From Micromonospora cabrerizensis (lineage in GTDB: Bacteria; Actinomycetota; Actinomycetes; Mycobacteriales; Micromonosporaceae): DNA of 64,000 nucleotides. The translations under genes and the position numbers were made by a program. Shown in pieces: positions 43,201 through 52,391 of this stretch. A model generated the notes under the pieces. That model saw only the letters and a list, made by a program, of their open reading frames with translations, made no database searches and had not been told where the DNA came from. Numbering within the stretch: position 1 is the first letter of the stretch; the number at the start of each line of letters is the position of its first letter. Location: NCBI RefSeq assembly GCF_022230955.1, contig NZ_JAKKFI010000084.1, forward strand, positions 62,001-126,000, written 5' to 3'.

Positions 43201-45660
43201 ATGCTGTCCGCAAGACCTCTCGCCCGCCTCACCGCGACCGCGGTGAGCGCCGCGCTGCTCGCGACCGTGGCTCTGACCGGGCCGGTGTCCGCCAGCGCCC
43301 TGCCCACGGTGCCGTCGGCCCCCGTCGACCTCTCCGACGTTCGGGGTTATCCCCGGCAGAGCACCCTCCCGATCTGGCCGGACAACCCGGCCGACGCCTC
43401 CATCGCGATCGGTGTGATCCCGTACGACGAGATCGCGCCGAAGCTGAACGCGCTCCAGCGGGCCAGCGACCGGGTCTCCGCCCGGGTCGCCGGGAAGTCC
43501 GCCGGTGGCCACGACCTGTACGCGGTCACCGTGACCGCGCCGGAGAGTCGCGCCGAGGCACGGCAGCAGGAGACCTGGAAACGGCTCATCGAGGACGAAC
43601 CGGCCCGGGCGCAACGGGACCGGAGGTTGCTGGCCGGCTACAAGACCCCACTCTTCGTCAACGCCAACATCCACGGCAACGAGTGGGAGGGCACCGACGC
43701 GGCGCTGCGGGTCATCGAGGAGTTCGCCACCGACAGCAGCCCGCAGGTCGCCGAGTTACTGCGGCGCAACCGCCTGGTCTTCAACATCACCTCGAACCCG
43801 GACGGTCGGGTCGCCGGCACCCGGGCCAACTCGGCCGGCTACGACCTCAACCGTGACCTGACGATCGTCGCGCAGCCCGAGACCAACCTGATCCGCGACC
43901 TGATCATCGACACGAAGCCGATCATCACGCTGGACCTGCACGGCTACGTCAACCCGACTCTGTTGCACCCCAGCACCCCGCCGCACAACGTCAACAACGA
44001 GTACGACCTGTACATCAAGCACGGCCTGCCCAACGCGTTGGCGATCGAGGCGGACCTGCGCGGCCTCGGGTACGCCGAGACCCAGCAGGCCCGGATCCCC
44101 TTCCGCGACGACGAACCGGGAGTGTGGGACGACTTCCCACCGATCTACGTGCCGTCCTTCGCCATGCTCCAGAGCAGCATCCCGTACACGATCGAGGCCC
44201 CGCTGAACCCGCGCGGCAGCACGCTCACCCCCGCCGAGCGGGTCCGGCGCTCCGGTATCAACACCGACGTGCACGAGGTGGCCATCCGCACCTCGCTGCG
44301 CTACATCCAGGAGCACCGCGCCGAGGTGCTGCACGACCAGGCCGAGGTCTACCGCCGGGGCCTGGCCGGTGAGCCGTTGCGTGACATCCCCGACGGCTAT
44401 GTGCCGGGCTGGGGTCCGGAGGACAACTACCACACCACCTTCCCCCGGGCGTACGTCATCCCGAGTGGCACCGGGCAGCGGTCCGAGCCGGCCGCGGCAC
44501 GCCTGGTCGACCTGCTGATCGACAGCGGTGGTCGGGTGTGGCGGGCGAAGACGCCGTTCACCGCCGGCGGTAAGCGCTACCAGGCCGGCTCGTACGTCGT
44601 GGACCTGCACCAACCCAAGCGCGGCCTGGTCAGCTCGCTGCTCGAACCGGGTGCCGACATCACCGACCGGGTGAACGACCTGTACGCGGGCCCGGCCGCC
44701 TGGAGTCAGGGGCTCACCTGGGGCGCCACCGTGGACACCGTGTGGGACAACAACCTTCCCCGGGTACGCCTGGAGCGGACCTACGACGGGCGGGCCGAGG
44801 GCACGCTGCCCGCCGGCCGGTCCGACCTGCGCCTGGACCTGCGCGACGCGGCCGACCTGCTCGCCGTGAACTCGCTGCTCGCCAAGGGCGTCACGGTCCA
44901 CCGGCTCGCCGACGGGTCGGTGGTCGTTCCCGGCACCCCGGCCAACCGCAAGCTGGCCGCCGCCGAGGTCCGCGCCCACGCGGTCAGCTTCGAACGCGCG
45001 CCGGCCCGTTGGCAGGGCACCCCGCTGGACCGGGTCGTGGTCGGCTACCTCGGTACGGTCGAGGAGCGCGACACCCTCGCCGACCTCGGCTTCGAGGGCC
45101 GGGAGCTGACCGCCGCGACGCTGGTCGGCGCGCTGACCGACGACGTCGACGTGCTGCTGGTCGCCAACAACGTCAACCTGGCGACCCTGACCGCCGAGAA
45201 CCGGGCCGCCCTGGACCGTTTCCTCACCCGGGGCGGTGGCCTGGTCGGCCTGGGCACCGCCGGGGCGTCCCTCAGCAACGCCGCCGGGCTGCTGACGGTG
45301 ACCGCCACCGCGGCGCCGAGCCTGGCCAGCGGGGTGGCCAACATCGTGAACAACGGGGGACCGGTCACCACCTCCGCCATCCCGCACGCGTTCATCAGCC
45401 AGCCCGTCTGGTTCACCGACCTGGGCGCAGGCGTCGAGGTCGAGCAGTCGTACGCCGCCGACCCGTTGCTCGCCGGCTGGTGGGCCGCCGACGGCACCAA
45501 CGGGCAGGTGGCGGCGGCCAACCAGGCCAGCATCGTGCGGGGCGTCTCCGCTGCCGGAAACGGCGTGGTGCTGTTCGGCACCGACCCGACGTTCCGCCTG
45601 CACCCGAAGGGTTTGCAGTCGCAGCTCGGCCGAGCCGTGCTGTGGGCGGCGCAGCGGTGA
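43201..45660 (+). CDS. secreted M14-family zinc carboxypeptidase-like protein
   Basis: An 819-aa exported protein. The signal peptide is at residues 1-35 (RLTATAVSAALLATVALTGPVSASA). The M14 domain has the zinc ligands H158xxE161 in NIHGNEWEG and His247 in TLDLHGYVN, plus RNRLVFNITSNPDGRVAGTRAN and DLNRDL. A long C-terminal half (about 440-819) follows with LLVANNVNLATLTAENRAALDRFLTRGG-type glutamine-amidotransferase-like fold features. It probably cleaves peptides or peptidoglycan stems outside the cell; specificity is unknown. The ATG follows AGGAG by 7 nt. A strong hairpin lies downstream. Confidence 0.9.
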   Translation: MLSARPLARLTATAVSAALLATVALTGPVSASALPTVPSAPVDLSDVRGYPRQSTLPIWPDNPADASIAIGVIPYDEIAPKLNALQRASDRVSARVAGKSAGGHDLYAVTVTAPESRAEARQQETWKRLIEDEPARAQRDRRLLAGYKTPLFVNANIHGNEWEGTDAALRVIEEFATDSSPQVAELLRRNRLVFNITSNPDGRVAGTRANSAGYDLNRDLTIVAQPETNLIRDLIIDTKPIITLDLHGYVNPTLLHPSTPPHNVNNEYDLYIKHGLPNALAIEADLRGLGYAETQQARIPFRDDEPGVWDDFPPIYVPSFAMLQSSIPYTIEAPLNPRGSTLTPAERVRRSGINTDVHEVAIRTSLRYIQEHRAEVLHDQAEVYRRGLAGEPLRDIPDGYVPGWGPEDNYHTTFPRAYVIPSGTGQRSEPAAARLVDLLIDSGGRVWRAKTPFTAGGKRYQAGSYVVDLHQPKRGLVSSLLEPGADITDRVNDLYAGPAAWSQGLTWGATVDTVWDNNLPRVRLERTYDGRAEGTLPAGRSDLRLDLRDAADLLAVNSLLAKGVTVHRLADGSVVVPGTPANRKLAAAEVRAHAVSFERAPARWQGTPLDRVVVGYLGTVEERDTLADLGFEGRELTAATLVGALTDDVDVLLVANNVNLATLTAENRAALDRFLTRGGGLVGLGTAGASLSNAAGLLTVTATAAPSLASGVANIVNNGGPVTTSAIPHAFISQPVWFTDLGAGVEVEQSYAADPLLAGWWAADGTNGQVAAANQASIVRGVSAAGNGVVLFGTDPTFRLHPKGLQSQLGRAVLWAAQR

Positions 45661-45693
45661 CCCCGACCGGGTGAGCCGTCGATCGGCCGATGT

Positions 45694-45724
45694 GGGGCCC
45701 GGGTGCCGACCGCACCCGGGCCCC
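45694..45724 (+). terminator. hairpin terminator after the M14 gene
   Basis: A perfect 12-bp stem (GGGGCCCGGGTG / CACCCGGGCCCC) with a 7-nt loop, 33 bp beyond the stop codon and without a U tail. Confidence 0.75.
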
Positions 45725-45898
45725 GCGCCGTCGTCGGCCGGTGCACCCGCTCATCCGTCAGGACGGCCGGGCCGCCGTTCGGCGCAGCCGGTCGGCCGTT
45801 CGGCGCAGCACCCTCCGGGCGGGTCGGGTGACCGCCGTCACAGAGTCGTAGCCTCCGGCCGTTACATCGAGAGCCACGACTCCCCGGAGGTGTGTCAG

Positions 45899-46141
45899 AT
45901 GGCTGCACCGGAACCGGAGGCGCCGACCACGGCGCCGACCAGGGCGAAGGACCACAGCCCCTGGAACTGGTTGCTCTTCATTCCCATCGTGGTGCCGCTG
46001 ATCCCGGTCTTCTTCAATGGCGACTCGCCCCGGGTCTTCGGCTTTCCGCGCTTCTACTGGCTGCAACTGGCGTTCATCCTGCTCGGCGTCGGCACCACGA
46101 CGCTGGTTTACCAGATGACGAAGAAGCGGGGTGGATCCTGA
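45899..46141 (+). CDS. DUF3311 small membrane protein
   Basis: An 80-aa protein with a charged N-terminus and two membrane helices (NWLLFIPIVVPLIPVFF and FYWLQLAFILLGVGTTTLVY). It is of the DUF3311 type, which in bacteria is encoded just before sodium:solute symporters and is thought to be an accessory subunit. The ATG follows GGAGG by 8 nt and the stop overlaps the symporter ATG (TGATG). Confidence 0.85.
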   Translation: MAAPEPEAPTTAPTRAKDHSPWNWLLFIPIVVPLIPVFFNGDSPRVFGFPRFYWLQLAFILLGVGTTTLVYQMTKKRGGS

Positions 46142-47790
46142 TGTGGCGCGACCATCTCACTGAGATCATCGTCTTCTCGTTCCTGTTCCTGCTGGTGAGC
46201 GTGATGGGCTTCGTGGCCGCCCGCTGGCGGGCGCCGAAGGACATGGCGCACCTGGACGAGTGGGGGTTGGGCGGCCGCAGCTTCGGCGGCTGGATCACCT
46301 GGTTCCTCGTCGGCGGTGACCTCTACACGGCGTACACCTTCGTGGCGGTGCCGGCGCTGATGTTCGGTGCCGGAGCGGCCGGGTTCTTCGCCGTGCCGTA
46401 CACCATCGTGATCTACCCGCTGGTGTTCCTGGTGCTGGTCCGGCTCTGGTCGGTGTCGCACCGCCACGGGTTCGTCACTCCCGCCGACTTCGTCCGCAAC
46501 CGGTTCGACTCACCGGTGCTGGCACTGCTGATCGCGATCACCGGCATCGTCGCCACCATGCCGTACATCGCCTTGCAGCTGATCGGCATCGAGGCGGTAC
46601 TCAAGACGATGGGGGTCACCGGCGACAACGCGCTGGCCCGGCACCTGCCGATCATCATCGCGTTCGCCATCCTGGCCGCGTACACCTACCAGTCGGGGCT
46701 GCGGGCACCGGCGCTGATCGCGTTCGTCAAGGACAGCCTGATCTACATCGTCATCCTGGTGGCGGTCATCTACCTGCCGTACAAGCTGGGCGGTTGGGGT
46801 GACATCTTCGCCGCCGCGGACGCGAAGTTCGACGCCTCGCCCAACCCGAACGACGGCATCCTGCTCAACGGCAACAACCAGCTCCAGTACGTGACACTGG
46901 CGCTCGGCTCGGCGTTGGCGCTCTTCCTCTACCCGCACAGCATCACCGGTGTGCTGGCCAGCCGGAACCGCGACGTGATCAAGCGGAACATGTCGGCGCT
47001 GCCGGCGTACAGCCTGCTGCTCGGGCTGATCGCGCTGCTCGGCTACATGGCCATCGCGGCCGGGGTGAAGCCGCTGCCCGGCAACTCGGCCGGTTCGGTG
47101 GACAACAACACCATCGTGCCGCTGCTGTTCGACCAGCAGTTCCCGGACTGGTTCGCCGGCGTCGCGTACGCGGCGATCGGCATCGGCGCGCTGGTGCCCG
47201 CGGCGATCATGTCGATCGCGGCGGCGAACCTGTTCACCCGCAACATCTACAAGGAGTACCTGAAGCGGGATGCCTCCCCGGCCCAGGAGGCGAACGTCTC
47301 GAAGATCACCTCGCTGGTGGTGAAGGTCGGCGCGGTGGCCTGCATCGTCTTCCTCGACCCGCAGTTCTCCATCGACCTCCAGCTGATCGGTGGCGTGATC
47401 ATCCTCCAGACGCTGCCGGCGGTGGCGCTGGGTCTCTACACCCGCTGGTTCCACCGCACCGGCCTGATCGTCGGCTGGGCGATCGGCATGGGGTTGGGCA
47501 TGTGGATGCTCTACCAGGTGGCCAGCCCGACCCGGAAGCACTTCGGTGGCTCGGCGTTCCCGCTGTCGGAGTTCGGGTTCGACACCACCAGGACGATCTA
47601 CGTCGGCATCGTGGCGGTGGCCGTCAACCTGGCCGTCGCGGCACTGGTGACGCTGGCCCTGCGGGCCGCGAAGGTGGACGAGGGAGTCGACGGCACGACG
47701 CCGGACGACTACTTCGCCGACGAGGGCGACCCGCGCGTCACCGCCGGCCCCGACCGCGACGCCGACTCCGCCCGGGAGCCGGTCGCCTGA
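46141..47790 (+). CDS. sodium:solute symporter (SSS), MctP-like
   Basis: A 549-aa SSS-family transporter with about 13 membrane helices. Recognisable parts are the first helix FSFLFLLVSVMGFVAARWR, LGGRSFGGWITWFLVGGDLYTAYTF, the Tyr/Gly-rich FVTPADFVRNRFDSP, and ALGSALALFLYPHSITGVLASRN. The closest named relatives are monocarboxylate uptake permeases (MctP), so lactate, pyruvate or related acids are likely substrates, by similarity only. The hydrophilic C-tail is about 45 residues. It is translationally coupled to the DUF3311 gene. Confidence 0.92.
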   Translation: MWRDHLTEIIVFSFLFLLVSVMGFVAARWRAPKDMAHLDEWGLGGRSFGGWITWFLVGGDLYTAYTFVAVPALMFGAGAAGFFAVPYTIVIYPLVFLVLVRLWSVSHRHGFVTPADFVRNRFDSPVLALLIAITGIVATMPYIALQLIGIEAVLKTMGVTGDNALARHLPIIIAFAILAAYTYQSGLRAPALIAFVKDSLIYIVILVAVIYLPYKLGGWGDIFAAADAKFDASPNPNDGILLNGNNQLQYVTLALGSALALFLYPHSITGVLASRNRDVIKRNMSALPAYSLLLGLIALLGYMAIAAGVKPLPGNSAGSVDNNTIVPLLFDQQFPDWFAGVAYAAIGIGALVPAAIMSIAAANLFTRNIYKEYLKRDASPAQEANVSKITSLVVKVGAVACIVFLDPQFSIDLQLIGGVIILQTLPAVALGLYTRWFHRTGLIVGWAIGMGLGMWMLYQVASPTRKHFGGSAFPLSEFGFDTTRTIYVGIVAVAVNLAVAALVTLALRAAKVDEGVDGTTPDDYFADEGDPRVTAGPDRDADSAREPVA

Positions 47791-47824
47791 CCTCGGGTAC
47801 GAGGGGAGTCTCCGCCCTCTCGTG

Positions 47825-47897
47825 TCGATCATGGAGTTGTGGTGCCCGGGTGATGGCGATTCACGCCGGTCGTCCCCCATCACAACTCCATGATCGA
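47825..47897. repeat. intergenic inverted repeat, family A copy 2
   Basis: Perfect 17-bp arms TCGATCATGGAGTTGTG (47825-47841) and 47881-47897. The arms match the copy at 9339-9409, and the loop shares short blocks such as GGTGCC. It lies between the convergent symporter and MarR gene ends. Confidence 0.88.
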
Positions 47898-47929
47898 CCG
47901 AGGGGTGGGGTGGGGTTTCGGGGTTTGGG

Positions 47930-48388
47930 TTAGCGGGGGCGGTTGCGGTTCACCAGGGCCTGGTTGAGGCGGCCCAGCAGGGTTGCCAGGGTGGTGCGGT
48001 CCTCGGTGCTCCAGTCGGCCAGCATGTCGCCGTAGAGCCGCGTGCGGGCGTTCTGCACGGCGGCCATCCGCTGGAGCCCGGCCGGGGTGGGGGAGATGAC
48101 CGTGCCGCGGCCGTCCGTCGGGTCGGGGGCGCGCACGATGAGGCCGTCGCGTTGCAGCGCGGACACCTGCCGGGTGACGGTCGAGCCGTCCAGGTTGAGT
48201 CGGGCGGCGAGCGCGGAGACGTTCTGCGGGCCGGCGGTGTCCAGGTGACGCAGGATCACGTACGCCGCCCGGTCGAGCACCCGGTGCTCGGCGGTGCCGG
48301 TGGCCCGCCGGGTCGCCTCGCCGAAGCGCATCAGCAGGGCGACCTCGGTCTCGATGCGGCCGAGGGTGATCTCGTCGTCGTCGCTCAT
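47930..48388 (-). CDS. MarR-family regulator of the divergent MFS gene
   Basis: A 152-aa winged-helix repressor: core VILRHLDTAGPQNVSALAARLNLDGSTVTRQVSALQRDGLIVRAPDPTDGRGTVISPTPAG. The ATG at 48388 has a -10-like TATCGT 6 nt upstream (48395-48400, minus strand), so the mRNA is probably leaderless. That -10 lies inside the first of two identical palindromes shared with the divergent MFS gene, the usual arrangement for a MarR repressor controlling itself and an exporter. The frame remains open upstream through the MFS gene; that part is not included. Confidence 0.93.
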   Translation of the reverse strand: MSDDDEITLGRIETEVALLMRFGEATRRATGTAEHRVLDRAAYVILRHLDTAGPQNVSALAARLNLDGSTVTRQVSALQRDGLIVRAPDPTDGRGTVISPTPAGLQRMAAVQNARTRLYGDMLADWSTEDRTTLATLLGRLNQALVNRNRPR

Positions 48389-48390
48389 AG

Positions 48391-48425
48391 CTGTACGATA
48401 CAGGATAAGTACCTGTACGATACAG
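48391..48425. promoter_or_regulatory. twin MarR operator and divergent promoters
   Basis: Two identical 13-bp sites CTGTACGATACAG (half site CTGTA, 3-bp centre) lie at 48391-48403 and 48413-48425, with 22 bp between centres, about two helical turns. Site 1 contains the probable -10 of the MarR gene (TATCGT on minus). Site 2 contains that of the MFS gene (TACGAT at 48416-48421). Confidence 0.85.
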
Positions 48426-48442
48426 CTATCTGAGGAGTCGGA

Positions 48443-49675
48443 GTGGATCGGCGTTCCGAACCGAACCGCAGTGCCATCTACGCCACCACGCTGGTGGCCT
48501 TCCTCGCCATCGCCGGCATCGCCGTCGTCGACCCGATCCTGCCCGCCATCGGCGAGGCGATCGGCGTCACCGCCTGGCAGGTCGAGCTGCTGTTCACCGC
48601 GTACATCGCGGTCATGGCCCTTGGCATGATCCCCGCGACCCTGGCCAGCGGCCGCTTCGGCTTCAAGCCGGTGCTCGTCACGGGCGTCTCCGTGGTTGGC
48701 CTCGCCGCGATCCTCGCCTCGTTCAGCGACAACATCGTGCAGCTCTCCGTGCTGCGAGGCGTCTGGGGTCTGGGCAACGCGATGTTCTTCGCCACCGCCA
48801 TGGTGGTGCTGGTCAACCTGGCCGTCGACCGGGAGTGGGTGGTCGGCCTCTTCGAGACCGCCCTGGGCATGGGCTTCGCCGTCGGCCCGCTGATCGGCGG
48901 CCTGCTCGGTGAGATCAGCTGGCGGCTGCCGTTCTTCGTCTGCGGTGTCTTCATGGTCCTCGCCCTCGGCGTGGCCTCCCGCAAGCTCCGCGAGCCCACC
49001 AACCGCCAGGCCCCGGTACGCGTCGGCCAGATCTTCGCCACCTACCGCCGGCCGGCGTTCATCGCCCTCTGCGTGGTGACCGCCGCGTACAACTTCGTGT
49101 TCTTCGTGGTGCTCGGCTACACGCCGCTCTTCCTCGGCCTGGACGTCATCCCGCTGGGGCTCGCCTTCACCGGATGGGGGCTCGGCCTGGCCGCCGGCAT
49201 CATGGTGATCGGCCACCGGCTGGCCCACCGGATCGGCGCCGTGCAGACCGTCGGCGTGGCCATCGCCGGGCTACTGGTCTGCATGGTCCTCTTCGCCACC
49301 TCCAGCAGCACCGCCGAAGCCCTCGTGGTGCTGGTGCTCGCCGGACTCTGCATGGGCCTGGCCAACGCCAACCTCACCGACCTGGCGCTCGGCCTCGGCT
49401 CCAGCGACCGGCGCGTCGCCACCGGCGCGTTCAACCTGGTCCGCTGGGGCGCCGCCGCGCCGGCACCAATCATCTCCGGCAAGCTCGCCGAGCACTCGCT
49501 GTCGCTGCCGTTCTGGGTCGGCTTCGGGGTGCTCGCCGTCGGCGTGCTGGTCTACCTGGCCTTCGCGCACCTGATGGCCGCCGGCTACGGCGAGCGTGTC
49601 CTCTGGTCCCGCTGGAACCGCGCCGCCGCGGACGGCGAACGCTCCGCCGAGGAGCCGGTCGGCGAGGTCTACTGA
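48443..49675 (+). CDS. MFS exporter, DHA-type
   Basis: A 410-aa major facilitator with about 12 helices. Motifs: YATTLVAFLAIAGIAVVDPILPAIGEAIG at the start, loop 2-3 ATLASGRFGFKPVL, and helix 5 LFETALGMGFAVGPLIGG, the pattern of drug:proton antiporters. It is controlled by the divergent MarR gene, which suggests export of a toxic compound that also acts as inducer. The GTG follows GAGGAG by 5 nt. The product has an acidic C-tail. Confidence 0.92.
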   Translation: MDRRSEPNRSAIYATTLVAFLAIAGIAVVDPILPAIGEAIGVTAWQVELLFTAYIAVMALGMIPATLASGRFGFKPVLVTGVSVVGLAAILASFSDNIVQLSVLRGVWGLGNAMFFATAMVVLVNLAVDREWVVGLFETALGMGFAVGPLIGGLLGEISWRLPFFVCGVFMVLALGVASRKLREPTNRQAPVRVGQIFATYRRPAFIALCVVTAAYNFVFFVVLGYTPLFLGLDVIPLGLAFTGWGLGLAAGIMVIGHRLAHRIGAVQTVGVAIAGLLVCMVLFATSSSTAEALVVLVLAGLCMGLANANLTDLALGLGSSDRRVATGAFNLVRWGAAAPAPIISGKLAEHSLSLPFWVGFGVLAVGVLVYLAFAHLMAAGYGERVLWSRWNRAAADGERSAEEPVGEVY

Positions 49676-49683
49676 CCCCGCCT

Positions 49684-49783
49684 CAAGATCCGCGCACCCC
49701 GTTTCAAGATTCGCTGTCCCGCCTCAAGATCCGCTGTCCCGCCTCAAGATCCGCGCACTTTCCCCGAACTTGCGCGGATCTTG
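49684..49783. repeat. expanded inverted repeat, family B copy 3
   Basis: Four left arms beginning CAAGATCCGC or CAAGATTCGC start at 49684, 49705, 49725 and 49745, a 20-21-bp period. A single right arm TGCGCGGATCTTG at 49771-49783 pairs with the last one (49745-49757). It sits between the convergent MFS and TauE gene ends. Confidence 0.88.
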
Positions 49784-49786
49784 GCG

Positions 49787-50548
49787 TCAGCTCACCGCGC
49801 GCCAGAGTAGGTAGAGGCCGATCGTCGTACCGAACACCACGATCAGCGTCTTGAGCAGCACCGGCGGCAGCCGGCGGACCAGCCGGGCACCCGCGTACCC
49901 CCCGATCAACGTGGCCGGAGCGACCACCGCGACGGCCGCCCAGTTCACCGGGCCGAACAGGGCGAATACCACCAGCGTCGTGAACCCCACCACCGCGGAC
50001 AGCAGATTCTTGATCGCGCTCACCCGCGCCAGGGTCGCGTCCAACACCAGCGCCAACCCGGCGACCAGCATCACCCCGAGCGCCGCACCGAAGTACCCGC
50101 CGTACACCGCGCCGAGCGCGACCATCGTCTGCACCGCGACCGTCCGCTGGCGGGGCGACAGATCCCGGGGGTGGCCGACCAGCCGGCGCAGCGGGTCCTG
50201 GAAAGCCAGGACCGCGGTCGCGCCGAGGACCAGAAACGGTACGACCAGCTCGAACGCGCGAGCTGGCGTGGCCAGCAGCAGCAGCGCCCCGAGGATCGTG
50301 CCGACGATGGTGGTGGGCACCAGCGTGGCCAGCGCCCGCGGACGCGGCAGATCCTGCCGGCTACCCGCCACACTGGCCAGGTACCCGGGGAACACGGCCA
50401 CCGAGTTGCTGACGTTCGCCGGCACCGGGGGCAACCCGACCGCGATCATCGCCGGGAAGGTGATCAGGGAGCCACCACCGGCCACCGCGTTGACCGTGCC
50501 AGCGGCGAGACCGGCGGCGAGCAGCAGCGCGGCGTGGGAGAGATCCAT
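49787..50548 (-). CDS. TauE/SafE-family membrane exporter
   Basis: A 253-aa protein with about eight membrane helices in two repeats. Signatures: LAAGTVNAVAGGGSLITFPAMIAVGLPPVPANVSNSVAVFPGYL in the first half, and YGGYFGAALGVMLVAGLAL with VSAIKNLLSAVVGFTTLVVF in the second. The family moves sulfite, sulfoacetate or related organic anions; substrate is unknown here. A possible -10 (TAGCCT, minus strand) lies 9 nt before the ATG. Confidence 0.92.
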   Translation of the reverse strand: MDLSHAALLLAAGLAAGTVNAVAGGGSLITFPAMIAVGLPPVPANVSNSVAVFPGYLASVAGSRQDLPRPRALATLVPTTIVGTILGALLLLATPARAFELVVPFLVLGATAVLAFQDPLRRLVGHPRDLSPRQRTVAVQTMVALGAVYGGYFGAALGVMLVAGLALVLDATLARVSAIKNLLSAVVGFTTLVVFALFGPVNWAAVAVVAPATLIGGYAGARLVRRLPPVLLKTLIVVFGTTIGLYLLWRAVS

Positions 50549-50667
50549 AGCCCCACGAGGCTAGCCGCCGCTTCCCGGGACACATTCGCCGGACCGCCGT
50601 TGAGCTGCGCGATCTTGCCCAGGCGGGGCGGGAGTGCCGACGGAGCGTCCGTCGTTAGGATGGGAGA

Positions 50668-51095
<428 letters not shown>

Positions 51096-51099
51096 CTAT

Positions 51100-51131
51100 C
51101 AGCTCAGAGCCTCGATCAGGGTTCTGAGCTG
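51100..51131 (+). terminator. hairpin after rnpB
   Basis: Arms CAGCTCAGA (51100-51108) and TCTGAGCTG (51123-51131), a perfect 9-bp stem with a 14-nt loop, followed by GTTCTATGTT. It begins 5 nt after the P1 helix and probably terminates rnpB. A short repeat of GTTGTTGAT lies just downstream at about 51150-51175. Confidence 0.7.
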
Positions 51132-51286
51132 GTTCTATGTTCGGGTGTCGATGGTTGTTGATGGTTGTTGATGGTCAACATTGGGCGGCGTTTGACGCCC
51201 TGACGACGCCCTGGGCGGTGGCTCAGCAAGCCTCGTGCCGGCTGGCCGTCGCACCGGCGAACAGGAGCGATTCACCATGGCCATCA

Positions 51287-51676
51287 CTAGAACTCGCGCC
51301 ACTTTCCCGCCCGACCAGGATCGCCCGTGCGGACAAACTCCTCGACAACCAGCCAGGCGCGTTCGAGGTTGAGAATGAAGTCCGCAGTGAAATCGACAGG
51401 GTCGTCCAGCATCAGTACTTCCGCATCCGCGTCCGCAGGCTCATCGGCGGCCAAGAGGGACATGGCGTCCTCGTCCGTCATCAGATGGACGACCGCCGCA
51501 GAGCCCGCGAACCCGAGCGTCAGCACAGGGAACGCGGTGCCGCCCCGTACTTCGAGGTAGCCGCGCCCCTGGGCACGCAGTTCATCGAACTGCTCAATGA
51601 GGCCAGCGAAGTCCGACCGCTCCACCGAAGCGAACTTCCCTGTGGTCGGAGAGGTAGCACTCCACGAAATGTTCAC
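51287..51676 (-). CDS. Imm1-like immunity protein
   Basis: A 129-aa soluble acidic protein resembling the Imm1 family of polymorphic-toxin immunity proteins: an N-terminal helix (LIEQFDELRAQGRGYLEV), central strands (TAFPVLTLGFAGSAAVVHLMTDED), an acidic middle and the C-terminal helix block (FILNLERAWLVVEEFVRTGDPGRAGKWREF). Proteins of this family protect the cell from a cognate secreted toxin. No intact toxin gene is adjacent; upstream on the same strand is only a short open stretch ending in GTGA overlap with this start. The GTG at 51676 has AGGAGG 7 nt upstream. Family call is by eye. Confidence 0.65.
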   Translation of the reverse strand: MNISWSATSPTTGKFASVERSDFAGLIEQFDELRAQGRGYLEVRGGTAFPVLTLGFAGSAAVVHLMTDEDAMSLLAADEPADADAEVLMLDDPVDFTADFILNLERAWLVVEEFVRTGDPGRAGKWREF

Positions 51677-51854
51677 CCGGCGACCTCCTCGACGATCACC
51701 AGGCTACGGCTTCTGAGCACCGCCACTTCCGCAGCACGATCAGACCGGGTGCTTCCTGACGTGCTTCCGTCCCGGTGACGCCCCGACCAGCCGGCGGTAC
51801 CTGCCGTGATCATGCCCGGTACGGTGGTGCGGTTGCGCTGGGCAAGGAGACCTG

Positions 51855-52391
51855 ATGGAACGTGGTTCGGTTGGGCGTGGTGGGCCGCCGAACCCGGGTC
51901 CTGCTCGGCGCTGGCTGGCAATGCTGGCGGTCGTGGCTGTGGTCACCGCGGGCTGCGCCTCGCCGCCCTCGCCGCTGGCCACGAAGCAGGACATGCCTGG
52001 CGTGTGGTGCGGCTCCGAGCAGGAGATCCTCACCCTCAAGGCCGACGAGACCTTCGAGATTGCTGGACTCTCGAAGACTCACCTGGACGAGTTGTTGGGT
52101 GATCCGAACTACGTGGATGGGTACCGCATCCGGACGGAGTTCGACGGCGTGGCGCCGACCTCCGGATCGGGCAGATGGAGTTTCCGGGTCACGACGGAGG
52201 GCTGGCCGTTCCTGGACCTCGACTACCGCAGGCTCGATAACAAGGAGTCCTCGGACGTCCTGCAACTCGGGGTCGATCGTGACGAGAAAGAGCCGGCGCT
52301 CGTCGTCTACGACGGCAATCGGGACAACAGGTGGCTCAGCTGGTTCCACAGGTGCGACAAGCCGGCGGTCACCGGATCACCGGCGGCATAA
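51855..52391 (+). CDS. putative lipoprotein
   Basis: A 178-aa exported protein. A lipoprotein signal with Arg-rich start and hydrophobic LAMLAVVAVVTAGC (lipid-attached Cys at about residue 34) is followed by an acidic domain with repeated aromatic/Asp motifs (FDGVAPTSGSGRWSF, GWPFLDLDYRRLD, LVVYDGNRDNRWLSWFHRC). It may be a small beta-sheet protein of the kind annotated as hypothetical in actinomycetes. The ATG follows AAGGAG by 5 nt. Codon bias is weaker than in core genes. Confidence 0.8.
   Translation: MERGSVGRGGPPNPGPARRWLAMLAVVAVVTAGCASPPSPLATKQDMPGVWCGSEQEILTLKADETFEIAGLSKTHLDELLGDPNYVDGYRIRTEFDGVAPTSGSGRWSFRVTTEGWPFLDLDYRRLDNKESSDVLQLGVDRDEKEPALVVYDGNRDNRWLSWFHRCDKPAVTGSPAA

Noticed and set aside
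48389..49228. Extension of the MarR frame through the MFS gene
   Set aside because: The extension is a His/Glu/Arg-rich antisense reading; the ATG at 48388 with a -10 in the operator is the sensible start.
49684..49783. Periodic CAAGATCCGC repeats as a CRISPR array
   Set aside because: Period of 20-21 bp with similar spacers, only four units, no cas genes; better explained as an expanded hairpin arm.
51673..51921. Open frame upstream of and overlapping the immunity gene
   Set aside because: Only its last 20-30 codons look protein-like and it runs into the divergent lipoprotein gene; kept as a possible remnant, not annotated as a gene.
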